DNA of 64,000 nt, taken from Spisula solida. Its lineage: Eukaryota > Mollusca > Bivalvia > Venerida > Mactridae. Positions 35,429 to 47,010 of the stretch are shown one piece after another. The DNA is taken from NCBI GenBank assembly GCA_947247005.1, contig OX365945.1, forward strand, positions 39,920,551-39,984,550. Direction: 5' to 3'. A program made the position numbers and the translations under genes. Numbering within the stretch: the first letter of the stretch is position 1; each line of letters starts with the position of its first letter. The notes beneath the pieces were generated by a model, which did not search any database, had not been told where the DNA came from, and was given only the letters and a program-made list of their open reading frames with translations.

Positions 35429-36218
35429 AAGGGTGTAACGATATACCTTTGGACGGTATACCGAATTTGTTTGGTCTCGGTACGGTTCACGGTATGACGA
35501 TGGTCCGGAACGGTACGGCTACGATACGATCTCTAGCCATTCTCTAGTTAATGAAGTAACATTAAGAATCATTTGCTTGACATTATTAATTTATCAAACG
35601 TGGGGACGTCGCCCATTGTTATTGATAAACTCCGAATGCGACATCACTGAAGCAATAATGCATTCGTAATCGTCGAGCGTGAAACTCGCTGCGACATCGG
35701 CAGCCATTTTTATAAATATGCGGAATGACTAAAGTCTGTTCGGGACCGTACGTATCCGGGCTGAAAATACGAAATACGACGGACAAAAAACGTGGACTCC
35801 TTGATAGCTCATACAACGAATACGTTATTTTTGTTTTAAAAATAACTTTAAAAGGAAGCATGATAAATGACTGAGTGAAACTAAAGGTAATGGTTGATGG
35901 CTAAAAGGGGGCTATTGTTGGCATTCATGAGAAGTCTTTTTACCTTCATTTAAGACCTTAATTAGGAAAAAGAACTGACTGATACATGTAATATGGGGAA
36001 CTGATTTTGTTTACGAAAAACACATTTTCCTCGGAGAAAAGGTCTCGTAAAGCCTCTGCTTGATAACAAGGGTAAAATCCTGTGAGTTATAAAGTTTAAA
36101 CAGAAAAGATGCTCATTATCCTGTCTTCATGTTAAACTATTTGTATCGCGATACGTATCGTATACTCCGTTCCGTGATACGTATTGTATCGCAAGGTGAG
36201 CGTATCGTTACACCCCTA
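35429..36218. mobile_element. AGGGGTGTAACGATA-type (hAT-like) element, 790 bp
   Basis: The ends are AAGGGTGTAACGATA and TATCGTTACACCCCTA. The flanking TTTGAAACT is duplicated exactly at 35420-35428 and 36219-36227, and the uninterrupted module elsewhere in the same repeat reads CTTTGAAACTTTCAAC, which confirms the insertion. 'AGGGGTGTAACGATAC' ends are familiar from hAT-type MITEs in many animals. The duplication is 9 bp as read, or 8 bp plus a chance base. CpG-rich inner parts (GGTACGGCTACGATACG) and short frames show no transposase. Confidence 0.88.
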
Positions 36219-36576
36219 TTTGAAACTGTCAACACTTGTTCACCATCAACACCTGACCATGTCAAGCAAGAACCATAACTCTGATCTGTATTTTGCAAGA
36301 GTTATTGCCCCTTTTTGGACTTAGTAAATTCCTTGGTTAAGTTTTGTGTTTAGGTCTACTTTTCTCTCACTATGTGAGCTATTGCTTTGAAACTTTCCAC
36401 AATTGTTCATCATCAATACCTGACCATATCAAGCAAGAACCATAACTCTGATCAATCTGCATTTTGCGCGAGTTATTGCCCCTTTGGGACTCAGAAAATT
36501 CCTTGGTTATTTAAGTTTTGTGTTTAGGTCCATTTTTCTCATACACTATGTGGGCTATTGCTTTGAAACTTTCAAC

Positions 36577-37181
36577 TTTGACAAGGCTTTTCTAGTGCTG
36601 ATGTGTCGTTTAGACTTGTCTGGGGAATGAACTCATAGTGTCCAACAGCGTTGATAAAATAAACAAATCCAGTTGAAGTTTAAATAAATGTCTTGTATTG
36701 AACTCAATACATAAAATTACTAACAATAACACAATATTCAAAGTAAGTCTAACAATTAATTTAGTGTTCCAAATTAATGTTCCAGTGGATTTCCACTATA
36801 ATCAAACTTGTAATCAAGTTATAAGACGTAAGTAAAGTTTCTAAGTTACTAAGTTATAAGATGAAACTATATGCATCTCATTTCACTATATATAGGGTTT
36901 CCTGTATGCATGACAACTTGTCATGGAAACATATTAAACAAACACATTGACCAAAGTTTGGACATGAAAGTATTATGAATTCAGGATTAATCAAAGTAAT
37001 AAGATTGTTTGCAGCCCATATAAGTAAGTCTCAGAGTTAACAATGTTTAGATGACCAGAGTATAGTACAAACTGTGAAAATAGATAGAAGCATGATAAAA
37101 CATATCATTTATAAGATTTTGACATGAAGAAACACAAGAAACAATTGTACACAATTTTTAACAAAAATAATCACTGTGACA
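36577..37181. mobile_element. insertion of unknown class in family A
   Basis: The module TTTCAACACTTGTTCA is broken after TTTCAAC (36576) and resumes as CAACACTTGTTCATG at 37182. The roughly 605-bp insert is AT-rich, has no obvious inverted ends and is flanked by CAAC on both sides (a possible 4-bp duplication). Confidence 0.6.
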
Positions 37182-37377
37182 CAACACTTGTTCATGATCA
37201 ATACCTGACCATGTCAAGCAAGACCCATAACTCTGATTAGCATTTTTTTTCACCATCAATACCTCACTTTTTAAGCAAGACCAATAACACTGCCCTACTT
37301 TATGCAAGGGTATTGGGCCTTTTTTACAGTGACAAAGATCAGATGAGCGTCTGCTACTGCAAGGCGGTGCTCTTGTT

Positions 37378-37985
37378 AAGCTCATATTTTCGAAGAAAAA
37401 ACGTTGAGGTATTGTTGTGACGAGATCGTTTGCGTCTGCATCAGCGTTTGCATCAGCGTGTGCGTTGGTTAAATTTAAATTTTCTCAAAGGCTATCAAAA
37501 GTATCCCATTGAAACTCAACATAGTTATTCACCATCACAAGGGGAGTCCATACTGACAAGACTGGTAACCCTGTGAGCTATATTTATGGAGTTATCTGCC
37601 CTTGTTTTCGACTTTGTACATAGAAATCGTGACTATGAAATTTTCTCTAACTCTATTAAAGCTTTCAACTTTCAAGTCAATACACTTGTGTGATGACATA
37701 TATCTACTGACAAGAGGAAACAAATTTGTCCAGCATTTTATAAGAGTTATTTCCCTTTTCTGACTTTGAATTTTTACACGAAAATGTCAATTTCTCAATA
37801 ACTATAAAGGGTATCCATTTGAAACTCAACATAGTTGGTCATACTGACAAGTCTGGTAACCCTGTGACCTATATATAGGAGTAATCTGCCCTTGTTACTC
37901 TTAGAATTTTCACTCACAGATGAGCAAACATACTATCAAGTACGAGAAAGTCGAGCGTCCAGCAAACGTAGGCGGTGCTCTTGTT
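37378..37985 (+). mobile_element. Helentron-like repeat, family B
   Basis: It starts AGCTCATATTTTCG directly after family A ends, and finishes GAGCGTCCAGCAAACGTAGG, then CGGTGCTCTTGTT. Internally, two ~300-bp modules repeat (TTGAAACTCAACATAGTT, GACAAGWCTGGTAACCCTGTG, GTTATTTCCCTTTT). It has the same terminal plan as family A with a different core. Confidence 0.6.
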
Positions 37986-38060
37986 AAGCTCACCTGTGCT
38001 CGTGGTGAGCTATTGTGATCAGTTTGTGTATGTTGTCCGTCCATCGTCTACAAGTCATTC
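37986..38060 (+). repeat. Helentron-like repeat, family C 5' fragment
   Basis: AAGCTCACCTGTGCTCGTGG, then TGAGCTATTGTGATC and TGTTGTCCGTCCATCGTC: the 5' start of the widespread 'AGCTCACCTGAGC' repeat, beginning exactly where family B ends. It stops after about 75 bases. Confidence 0.55.
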
Positions 38061-38275
38061 AAATGACTTCTCCTCATAATCTACTTCTTCAATTTTAAAG
38101 TTTGGTGGCTGGGATGGAGCCTTGGGATCTGAGTCTTGTTGTTGATGATGAGCCATCCTGACCTGTTTCATCTGTCTAATTATTACAGACTCATCAGAGG
38201 ACTTGACGTGCTCTGTCATGCAACTGTCTGATTGCAAATTTGCATTCTATGGTTAGCATTCCACTTATATACTCT

Positions 38276-38425
38276 TAGGGGCCGGTGTTCGTGTCGGTTT
38301 TTGTGCCAGTGTCCATATTGTTGCCGGTGCCAGTGTTTGGGTCGTTTTTTGCCGGTTCCTGTGTTGTGCCGGTTTCGGTATTCAGCCGGTGTCAGTGGGC
38401 CGGTTATGAGTGCCGGTGCCAACTC
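38276..38425. repeat. GCCGGTG-rich degenerate minisatellite
   Basis: Irregular repeats of GCCGGTG and GTGCCAGTGT run for about 150 bases, much richer in G+C than the surroundings. Open frames on both strands here (38216-38447) are products of the repeat. Confidence 0.75.
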
Positions 38426-38479
38426 TCATCGGTTAGTGAACAGGTGAACAAAGCTCCTTGATGTCAGTACTATAGCGGA

Positions 38480-38660
38480 CGGGCGTCAACAATTGGTTTC
38501 TGTTGGATAACTTCAGTTAGGAATGAGATATCATAATGAAACTTCCTGTGTACGTAGCTTGTGTGAAGACCCCGCTTGTGTTTGAAAGTGGGGCTGGTGG
38601 GGTCAAGGTCACCATTACTAAACAGGGCTAGCTCTGGCTCAAAATTATGTTGGGCCAATT
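38480..38660 (+). repeat. bivalve-type ~138-bp module, single copy
   Basis: GAATGAGATATCATAATGAA, then GTACGTAGCTTGTGTGAAGA and GGTGGGGTCAAGGTCACC: one unit of the array found at 40385-40960. The pattern is common in bivalve genomes in my knowledge. Non-coding. Confidence 0.75.
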
Positions 38661-38770
38661 ATTGAACCGTAATAGCGGCTGGGGGTCCAGGGCGAAGCCT
38701 TGGTTGGGGGACCAGGGGGCCAAAGGCCCCCGGAAGCTCCTGCTATTTTGCTGTTCGAGAACAGTAAAAT
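38661..38770. repeat. GGGGTCCAGGG/CCAAAGGCCCCC dispersed repeat fragment
   Basis: CTGGGGGTCCAGGGCGAAGC and GACCAGGGGGCCAAAGGCCC recall the 'GGGGTCCAGGGGGCGAAGCCCCC' invertebrate repeat. It is a small GC-rich island. Confidence 0.55.
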
Positions 38771-40237
38771 CCACTATGAGATATACCATTTCACCTGATA
38801 TTCAGTCTTGAGAAACCCTGAATTGTAACTATTTTAATAGTATAAAACTTAATCAATGTGACAAAGATGTATATTCATGTTTGTTTGTTTTCTATGTGAA
38901 ATTTGTTGTTGTTCCTTTGAATGAATGTAGACTTCTGTTTAAGTTATAATTTTTTCCTGTATCTCCATGTCTAAGAAACTTATAAAAGTTATATGAATGA
39001 CAGAAACAAAATAGCATTTTAGAACTTTTTTCACGTTTATTCTCTATAGCACAACACAAAGTGACATTTCAAAAGTGGCATTAAAACATGCATCCTAAAT
39101 GATTCACAGTCTACCAACAATAATTAAATTAGTATAGACTATATGGGTACAAGTTCTATCTTGATGATGACACATTGTTTTTGCGAGGGGACTTGACACA
39201 CAAGTTATATAAATTTTGTGAAGATGTTTTTTGACTTGAGACTAAAGTCTACATCCCTTGTGCGATATGCTGTAGCCAGTCAGCAAAGTTCTGTCTTTGA
39301 TGCGGCTTCTGCTGCTGACCAACAAACTTGCAAAGTTCCAACACAAGTCCACAAAAAGTGTGATCATGAGCGATTGCAAATTGGTAGGTTTAAGTGGGAA
39401 ACTTGTTTAGAAGCCTGTGGCAGATTTTGTTGGCATCCTGACATCTAGAAGACTTGACATCACAGCTGATCAACCATTTATCATAATACACTGTTGAATC
39501 TGAAACAAAATAAGAACAATACAAAATTTAACAGAAAATATAAAGATGTAAGTGTGTGTGAGCTATAAAACCCTACTTAAAAACTGCATTGTCCGAAAAT
39601 ACGAATATCTGAAAATGCGGTCACTTCAGAATTGACAAATTTTCTTAAAAAGTTGACCGTCGAGATTTTCGAGGAATATAAGTCAAATTAAGTTTTACAA
39701 TTTCTTCACAAATGAATCCGATTCCCTGGATAAACTGGCGTAAAAAACTTTTTAAATGGTAATATAATGATTAAGACTGAATAATTCAATGTTGAAAAAT
39801 ACAATCAATAATTACCTGATTTATGGCTTATCGCATTTCATATTCATAACGCGTGACGGTCAATCGACAATTTCTTTCATCAGTCAATCAGGGCCTCCTT
39901 TGATTAGACAATCATCCGCTAATTATCTCACAAACTGTCATAAACACAGTCATGTATAGGTTGTTTGTTTAACAAGCTGTTTATTGACCTAATTTTATGA
40001 CACGTGGACTGTGTCTACCAGTTTTCGTTCATTTAGCGTCGCCCGTAACAGTTGATCGTAAAGCCAGTCTAGGTAAAATCTCAAGCGTGCTATTTTTAGT
40101 AACTGGAATTTCCAATATTTGTAAAGTCATACTTTTTGGAGGTTCGGGCCAATTTGATTTTTTTCGGGCCAATTTTGATTTCAGCGCAAGCCCTGCTAAA
40201 AATAGAAAAACAGTTTCCGCTTAATAACTTAAGTTAG
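38771..40237. other. unassigned AT-rich DNA
   Basis: An open frame at 39218-39448 (+) has balanced composition, but I see no domain, splice context or match. The rest holds no gene. A stretch with GGGCCAATTTGATTTTTTTC (about 40146) resembles worn bivalve repeat DNA. Confidence 0.45.
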
Positions 40238-40392
40238 CAGGGCTCGACACTAACACTGGTCCGCTGGTCCGAGACCAGTGAAAATCGAGAAGGACCAGTG
40301 AAAATTCTGGAGGACCAGTAACTGCCCTATTTACAAATTGGGCGCTTTTGCCCTGTCGGACCAGTGGCCAAAAAAGTTAGTGTCTAGGCCTG
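40238..40392. mobile_element. CAGGGCTC-type MITE, copy 1 (155 bp)
   Basis: The ends are CAGGGCTCGACACTAAC and GTTAGTGTCTAGGCCTG. GTTAG is duplicated at 40233-40237 and 40393-40397. It sits inside a bivalve-type module whose uninterrupted form reads ACTTAAGTTAGGAATGAG, which confirms the insertion point. The interior repeats 'GACCAGTGAAAATT'. There is no coding capacity. Confidence 0.92.
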
Positions 40393-40960
40393 GTTAGGGA
40401 TGAGATATCATAATGAAACTTGCTGTGTACGTAGCTTGTGTGAAGACCCCACTTGGGATTGAAAGTGGGCCTGGTGGGGTCAAGGTCACCGTTACTTAAA
40501 TTAGAAAAACTGTTTCCGCTCAAAAACTTAAGTTAGGAATGAGATATCATAATGAAACTTGCTGAGTACGTAGCTTGTGTGAAGACCCTGCTTGGGATTG
40601 AAAGTGGGGCTGGTGGGGTCAAGGTCACCATTACTAAAAATAGAAAAACTGTTTCCGCTCAATACATTAAGTTAGGGATGCGATATCAGGATAAAACTTG
40701 CTGTGTAGGTAGCTTGTGTGAAGACCCCCGCTTGGGATTGAAAGTGGGGCTGATGGGGTCAAGGTCGCCATTACTACAGTTATTTCTGCTCAATAACTTA
40801 GGTTAGGAATGAGATATCTTAATGAAACTAGCTGTATAGGTCGCTTTTGTGAAGATGCAGTTTGGGATTGAAAGTGGGGCCAGTCTGTGGGGTCAAGGTC
40901 ACTGTTACTTATATAGGAAAAACAGTTTCCACTCAATAACTTCCGCAGCCATTTCTCAGT
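40385..40960 (+). repeat. bivalve-type ~138-bp tandem modules, 4 copies
   Basis: Units starting near 40400, 40540, 40680 and 40810 share GAGATATCATAATGAAACTT, GCTTGTGTGAAGACC, GGGATTGAAAGTGGG, GGGTCAAGGTCACC and AGAAAAACTGTTTCCGCTC, with a spacing of 130-140 bases. Open frames here (40552-40806) are repeat artefacts. One more unit lies at 41535-41675. Confidence 0.9.
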
Positions 40961-41164
40961 ACCTACCAGTTAGAATTTCATGAAACTTTAAACAAACATC
41001 AACAAAGAGACTGCGATGATGCCCATCAAGATTATTTTGATTGGTCAATTCACTTTAGAGTTATTGCCCCTGATTTAATGTAAAATGTCCTTCCGCAGCC
41101 ATTTCTCAGTAACTACTTGGTTAAATATCATGAAACTTGAAATGAATATGAACCAACATACTTA

Positions 41165-41292
41165 CTCACTCACTCACTCACTCACTCACTCACTCACTCA
41201 CTCACTCACTCACTCACTCACTCACTCACTCACTCACTCACTCACTCACTCACTCACTCACTCACTCACTCACTCACTCACTCACTCACTCA
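41165..41292. repeat. (CTCA)32 microsatellite
   Basis: About 32 perfect tetranucleotide units, 128 bases. It encodes a Ser/Leu/Thr/His run (HSLTHSLT) in an artefactual open frame. Confidence 0.97.
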
Positions 41293-41534
41293 AAAATTAC
41301 CGTTTTGTTCAATAAAACATCTGTATTTATTTCAACTAATATTATAATGTCTTTCATGGAGAGGTAAAAATCATAAAGATTGTTTTTTTCTGCAAACAAT
41401 CTTACAAGAAATCAACATATTCAAACATGAATAAATATGATAAATTTATTTAAAAAATTATCAAACAAATCTCTCTTTTTTCTTGTTTAAACTGGTAATT
41501 AGATTGGCAAATTCAGCCATCTGGTGAGTGTCCG

Positions 41535-41680
41535 CAATTTGTTTCCGATTGATAACTTAAGTTAAGAATGAGATATCATGATGAAACTTGCTGTGAAGGT
41601 AGCTTTTATAAAAACCTTGCCTGGGATTGAAAGTTGGGTCGGTGGGGTCAAGGTCACTGTTACTTAAAATAGAATTAGAC
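41535..41680 (+). repeat. bivalve-type ~138-bp module, single copy
   Basis: GTTTCCGATTGATAACTTAA, then GAATGAGATATCATGATGAA and GTCAAGGTCACTGTTAC: a further unit of the 40385-40960 family, separated from it by the microsatellite and AT-rich DNA. Confidence 0.8.
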
Positions 41681-41880
41681 TTGGCTGCCACAAAAACCTG
41701 GTAGTTTTATGCTCGATTAGCAAAGTACCTAATCTGTTGTATAATTTATCAATTTCCGAGTCCGGTGTTTTGAACTGTTGATGTACCATGATGTAGGACT
41801 CTTGTAGTTTGTCACGCTAGATGTAGGTATGCTGTATGCTTGGCCCTTAGGGATCAATATATTCGGGTAGGATGATAACA

Positions 41881-42345
41881 CCCCCGCAGTCACCGTATTC
41901 TTGTTTACTTCTTCAATTTTGATGAAACTTTACTAGAATGATGTTAGGATGGTCCTGTTTTAGTTTTATCATGATTCGATTAAAAACATGGCCACCAGCA
42001 AGCGGGGCTTGATTTCTTAATATCAACTTTGAAAATCTTCTCCTGAAATGGCTGGCCCGATTTCAAAATAATTTCACAGATATGTTTATTGGGTTACTTC
42101 TATCAATTTTCCTAATTTTCATGTTGATTCCCTAAAAACATGGCCACCCGGGGCAGGGCTAATTTCCACTATATGGCTATCTAGAAAACTTCAAAAATCT
42201 TCTTCTCAGAAACTGCTTACCCGATTTCAATATAATTCCATATGCATGTTCCTTGGCTAACCCTCTACCAAATTCCTAATTTTAATGTTGATTGCTTAAA
42301 AAGTATGGCCGCCATGAGCGGGGCTATATTCTACTAGAATGGCTA
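41881..42345 (+). repeat. ~150-bp tandem modules (3 copies)
   Basis: The landmarks ACATGGCCACC(A/C)G.AGCGGGGC (near 41988, 42140 and 42304) and AAAATCTTCTYCTSARA recur at about 150-160 bases. It starts CCCCCGCAGTCACCGTATTC. A partial further copy is at 43800-43925 (AAAATCTTCTTCTCAGAAAC). I regard it as a dispersed bivalve repeat of unknown class. Confidence 0.8.
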
Positions 42346-42513
42346 TAAGAATGTGGTCAAAATACTAAAGGCATATCGTCAATTTATTGCTTTTAAATGT
42401 ATGGAAACCCATTTCTCTGTGGTTATAAGCCACTTTTTCATTGAAATTTGCCACAAAATTAGTAAAATTTGAGTTTTAGGGTGAAAATGCTAAAAAATGA
42501 GGAATTTCACATA

Positions 42514-43140
42514 CAGTCAACTCTCGTTATCTCGAACTCGCTTAAATCGAATTTTCCGTTCTGTCGAAGTTTTTTTCAAGTCCCGATTTTTCTCCTTCTT
42601 TGTCTATATGAAATCTCGAGACCCGTCTCGAAGTTTCGGCTCGAATTCGGCTCGAAGTTTTCGTTATGTCGAATTATTTTTTGGTCCCCATTAACCAATT
42701 TGCACTTTAAATCTATTGTTCATCTCGAAGTCGGGTCGAAGTCTGATCGTATCCGACTAGCGTCGAATGTTTTTCACACTTTGCCAGTCTGAAATCTTCG
42801 ATTTACCTGTAATTTTCGCGCCTTCCATTGTTGAACAAATATATGTTTGCAACAATTTGCGCAAACATGTCATAAAGCTTCGGGTTACGTACTAACATCA
42901 ATAAACATGTCATCTCGAACAATTGTTTGTAAAAATAATAATTAAAATAAAATGCATTTTCTCGAGGAGGAATACATGTACATAAATATCACAAGCAATT
43001 CTCATGAAAATGTCGTTCTTACGACCGTAGCAATATGGCGGCGTAAAATGACAGAAACTGGAAAAATTCTATCTCGAATTTTCGTTATGTCGAAGTAATT
43101 TCCATGGTCCCGTGAAATTCGAGATAACGAGAGTTGACTG
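42514..43140. mobile_element. Tc1/mariner-type MITE with 24-bp TIRs
   Basis: The ends are perfect inverted repeats for at least 23 bases: CAGTCAACTCTCGTTATCTC and its inverse GAGATAACGAGAGTTGACTG. TA flanks both sides (42512-42513, 43141-43142). The interior is rich in TCGAA (TTCTGTCGAAGT, TCTCGAAGTCGGG), echoing the ends. The TA target and CAGT ends fit the pogo/Tigger side of Tc1/mariner. It is 627 bp; the two overlapping + frames (42469-42792) are not transposase. Confidence 0.93.
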
Positions 43141-43142
43141 TA

Positions 43143-46100
43143 TTATAAATTAATGACATAAATTTTCATATCCATTTTGACATTTTTTCTGTATCAAACA
43201 TGGGTTCTTTAATGTATAATAATGAAGGGGTATCAATATTCCTGATTAATCCGGAATTCTAGATTTATCTGTCCTGAAAGTGCTATGAGTTCTGATAAAA
43301 AAGTTATTTGATGAAAATACCTCAAGATATGAGCAATTATTGTCAATTTAATTTGCCCTGAAGGATATTATTCAATACAAACTGAGTTTAAAAGTATAAA
43401 AACAATGTGGTTGAAGGCCTTTTGTTTGGTAAAAATGGTCGTCCGCATATGATTTTCCTGATTTTTAATTTGGCTCTGTTGACACCCCTGCACTTTATTA
43501 AGCAACTAACATGAAATAAGTGTTTATGGTAGCTAAGGTTTATACAAAACTAAATCTCATTTTCATGTTATTATGCCCCAAAATGGCCGGCAGAATCCAA
43601 CAAATCCCATTGAAGATTGGTTCACACCTTTTTCAAATTTTGAGACATCATGTTATATGTATGTTTGTCTGGAAATTGATAATTTTGTAATGCATCTATA
43701 CATTGTAGTATTGTAATAACCCCAGATATTACTTGAACCAGCAAAAAAGGGATATCTTAGGAATTTGTCAAGGGTATCCAATTTTGGTTCTCGTGTGCAT
43801 TAAGTGGTAAACAACTTTAGAAAACTTTTAAAATCTTCTTCTCAGAAACTGCTTGCCTGATTTCAATATAATGTTCCTTGAGTGACCCTCTACCATTTTC
43901 TTAATTTCTTTGTTGATTGTATAAAACATCAATTAAATGATACACTGAGTTTCAAACTTTCAAGAAAATGTTAATTTATTATCATAAATATGTTGATACC
44001 TTTACTTCAAATTAGATTATTTGCTGATGAAGCACAAAATAAAAAGAGAAATCGTTTTGTTTTCAACTTTTAATGTCTTGCAGTGGGCATCAGTAATTTT
44101 GCATTTTCCTGTAAAAGATGGATTCCTTAGTATGCACTTTAATGATTCTAATGTAAGCATTTCCCCATGAATTGGTGAAAACAGTGTTTTTTTCCGCTAA
44201 AATATATGGAGATATTAAGCCCCTTTCCGCTAAATTTTCTAAATTTTCCCCCTCAAGTCTTGCTCCAATTCTTTTTCACATAAATGAAGTGAATTAAGTG
44301 TTGATAAATGAATGCACAATGGATCAAAATGGCTTGTTTTTACCTCCAATGCTTAAAATACCAATAAAAAATATAATCAAACTATGCATTTAAGGAGGAT
44401 TTAACATTAAGTGAAAATTCCTCTTTTAGCTTGTCCGCACGCAAATCCCCCCAACCTATGGGCCCTGGACCCCTTTCCCCCAAAAATAAAAAGAATAATT
44501 ATGTACCATTAATATTAATGTGTTTTAGATCAATGCAACTGATTGAAAGATTGCATATTGATATAATTATTAGAGAACTGATAAGTACAGATGTTATATA
44601 CCATACCCTCTGTGTGAGTCTGTACATCACCATGGTTACCAAGAATGTAAGAATTTATCTGAACAAGATAATCAAATATCATCTATGCTGGGAACCATCC
44701 TATGTGTAGCCTGATGAGAAGGGTACCAGTATTCAGCCAGGTTAAGCTGGGGTATTTAGTGTGTTAGGTGTAACCCTGTAGTTCTAAGTGTTATTTTTTT
44801 TCGAGGTTTTTACAAACATTTCCAATAGTTTGGCTTTGTGATAATTTAATACACCTGTTGAGGAAATGGTATAAATATTTTTAGAATAGGATTAACATCA
44901 TATCAGCCTGGAATAATTTACTGTTAAGTGAGATATTTCTTTAATATTCAGAAATGTTATTATACACTTAGAATTGAGTTTAGTGTTGTTTGTTGGCAGT
45001 TTTTGTGACAAGTTTATAGACTGATAGAGCGTGAGGATGCATACACTATAAAGCTTGTTGAACTTAGGTTGTAGTTTTGTTAACCTACCTCACATCTCTA
45101 TGTGATTAGTTCAGTGTGGATTTTAACATCACTGGAGTTTTGATCAATCTTTGGATTTTATAGCTTTTAACCACTAACACAGGTAAATGTTTATTATGAA
45201 TAATATCTGAAGGGACAAGTTTTTATTGATTTATCAATACTGCATGAATGAAATTTCTTATATCTTGAAGGTCATTGAGGATATTGAGTGTTCAAAAATG
45301 TTGAACTTGTTTTTGATGAAATAATATTAATAATTTGTTTTACAATAAAGTATTCTCTACTTTAGAGACATAATGAGTTGGCCTATTGGTTGAATTGATT
45401 AATTCATGAATGAATTTAATGTTACTTGTATGATGATTATCATTGATGCATGTTTTGAGCAAATCTTAATCTAATTTGATAATCCATTTTAATACATGCA
45501 TGTTGATGTACAACAATGTCAATGGGCTTTTGCGTCAGCTGAGTAAAATTGATGGCATATATATGTTAGTATATCTTATTATTAAATGCCTATCAGTATG
45601 CAGAATTTTCCTTTTAGCCCCACTGTACCCCTGGACTAGCATTTCAAAAAGCCTGACTGCATATAAGCGGCCCTTGAAGCAGCTTAGGTTACAACAAAAT
45701 AAGTTCACATTTTATTTGAATCACCTTAATTATGAACGGGCCTTTGTGTATGTATTTAATTTAACACAATGATCCTTAAAACATTAAAACAATTTATCTG
45801 GATGATGCATAATGGATTACAAAACACAAACTGTCTGGCATATATGTCTGTTTTTATCTATTAGTCATCAGTCGTTGCTGATGCATGCTCATACATTAAT
45901 CATCAGATACATTATATAAACACATTTTCCCAGCCTGCTATCTGGTCCCAATAACAGAATTATGTTGATAATGACATTTTCTGTCTTTCCCCAGTAATTG
46001 GTCAATTAGTGATCTGGGACTGCCTGATATTATCTTGTGGTGAATAGAAAGTTACACACATCAATATCATATCAGTATGCTCAATAGATAATGGACTTAC

Positions 46101-46379
46101 ACAGTATGCGCCCTCTGGCTTGTAGATTGACTCATGAAATTTATTGATTAATGCCACAAGTATTGATTTAAGTTTCACTGTTGCTGTGTGTTCAGCCATC
46201 AAGCCTCTTGGGGTTAATGTGTTCTACTAATGACTATGATGACATAAACCTGATCATGTAGCAACATTTACCTTCCGTGTCTTTAGTTGATAGTTATTAA
46301 TGACTTTGTAGAGTCAGGCTGTCATTATTATACATTCTCTCACAAACTGGTTGTTACAGCTGCTGTATGACAGAAAAAT
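43143..46379. other. unassigned AT-rich DNA
   Basis: Apart from the partial module at 43800-43925, no gene or element with defined ends is visible. 'TTTCCGCTAAAATATATGG' and 'CCCCTTTCCGCTAAATTTTC' near 44190-44240 hint at worn repeat DNA. Confidence 0.5.
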
Positions 46380-47010
46380 TGGTGCCATTGTTGTTGTTGT
46401 GTCCCATAGGTGTTTGGGTGTCCCATTGATTCAATGTGCAGGGCTTGACACTAACTTATTTTTCATAGTGGCCCAGCTTATGAAAATTGCTGGTCCGACA
46501 GAATTCCAGATGGTCCTGTTTACTATTGAGTAATTAAAAATAACTTTCATCATACAGTACAACTATATTCAAAGTATGTATTGTTACATTTTGAATAGTT
46601 AATGCAATTTCATTCAACAATTCCCATTATCAGTTTACATGCTCTCTTTAAAAAGTGATTAGATCTCGTTTAAAAATGGGACCACATGCATTCCATGAGT
46701 TAGTGGTTCTCAAATCACTGGTCTCGGACCAGTGTTAGTGTGGAGCACTGATGTGGTGCCTCCCATTGCTAATGGTGCATCCCATGCGTTTTGGTGCATT
46801 CCATTGATTCAATATGGTGTGTCCCATTTGTGTTAGTGTTGCCCATTGCTGTTGGTGCATCCCATTGCTGATGTGGCCTGCCATTGGTTTTGATGGGTCC
46901 CATAGGGTTAATATACATGGCGCCTCTCTTTTGGTGTGTTCATTGGTTCAATATGGTGTGTCCCATTGGTGTTAATATGAAATTCCCCATTGCTATATGG
47001 TGTGTGTCCT
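46380..47010. repeat. degenerate TCCCATTG/GTTGGTG minisatellite
   Basis: Phrases such as GTGTCCCATTG, GTTGGTGCATCCCATTGCTG and TTCAATATGGTGTGTCCCAT recur with irregular spacing of roughly 20-45 bases on both sides of the MITE at 46439-46750. The open frame 46884-47108 is part of this array. Confidence 0.7.
46439..46750. mobile_element. CAGGGCTC-type MITE, copy 2 (312 bp)
   Basis: The left end is CAGGGCTTGACACTAAC; the right end GTTAGTGTGGAGCACTG is its imperfect inverse. ATGTG is duplicated exactly at 46434-46438 and 46751-46755. The interior shares GGTCCGACAGAATTCCAGAT and GGTCTCGGACCAGTG with the copy at 40238-40392. Confidence 0.92.

Larger units (their letters stand above)
34961..37377 (+). 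mobile_element. Helentron-like repeat, family A (interrupted)
   Basis: It starts AGCTCATCTGAT. A core of ~175-bp modules follows (CACCATCAATACCTGACCAT, CATAACTCTGATCTGCATTT, GAGTTATTGCCCCTTTTTGG). Near its end comes ATCAGATGAGC, the inverse of the 5' start, then GCGTCTGCTACTGCAAGGC and GGTGCTCTTGTT. A subterminal inverted repeat plus a 3' hairpin-like end and a tandem core is the layout of non-autonomous Helentrons (DINE-like). Two insertions interrupt it (35429-36218 and 36577-37181). The superfamily call is an inference. Confidence 0.6.

Noticed and set aside
39218..39448. 76-codon + frame with normal amino acid composition
   Set aside because: No recognised domain, no clear acceptor or donor context, and it lies between dispersed repeats.
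41085..41315. Open frame with an HSLT repeat
   Set aside because: It is a translation of the CTCA microsatellite.
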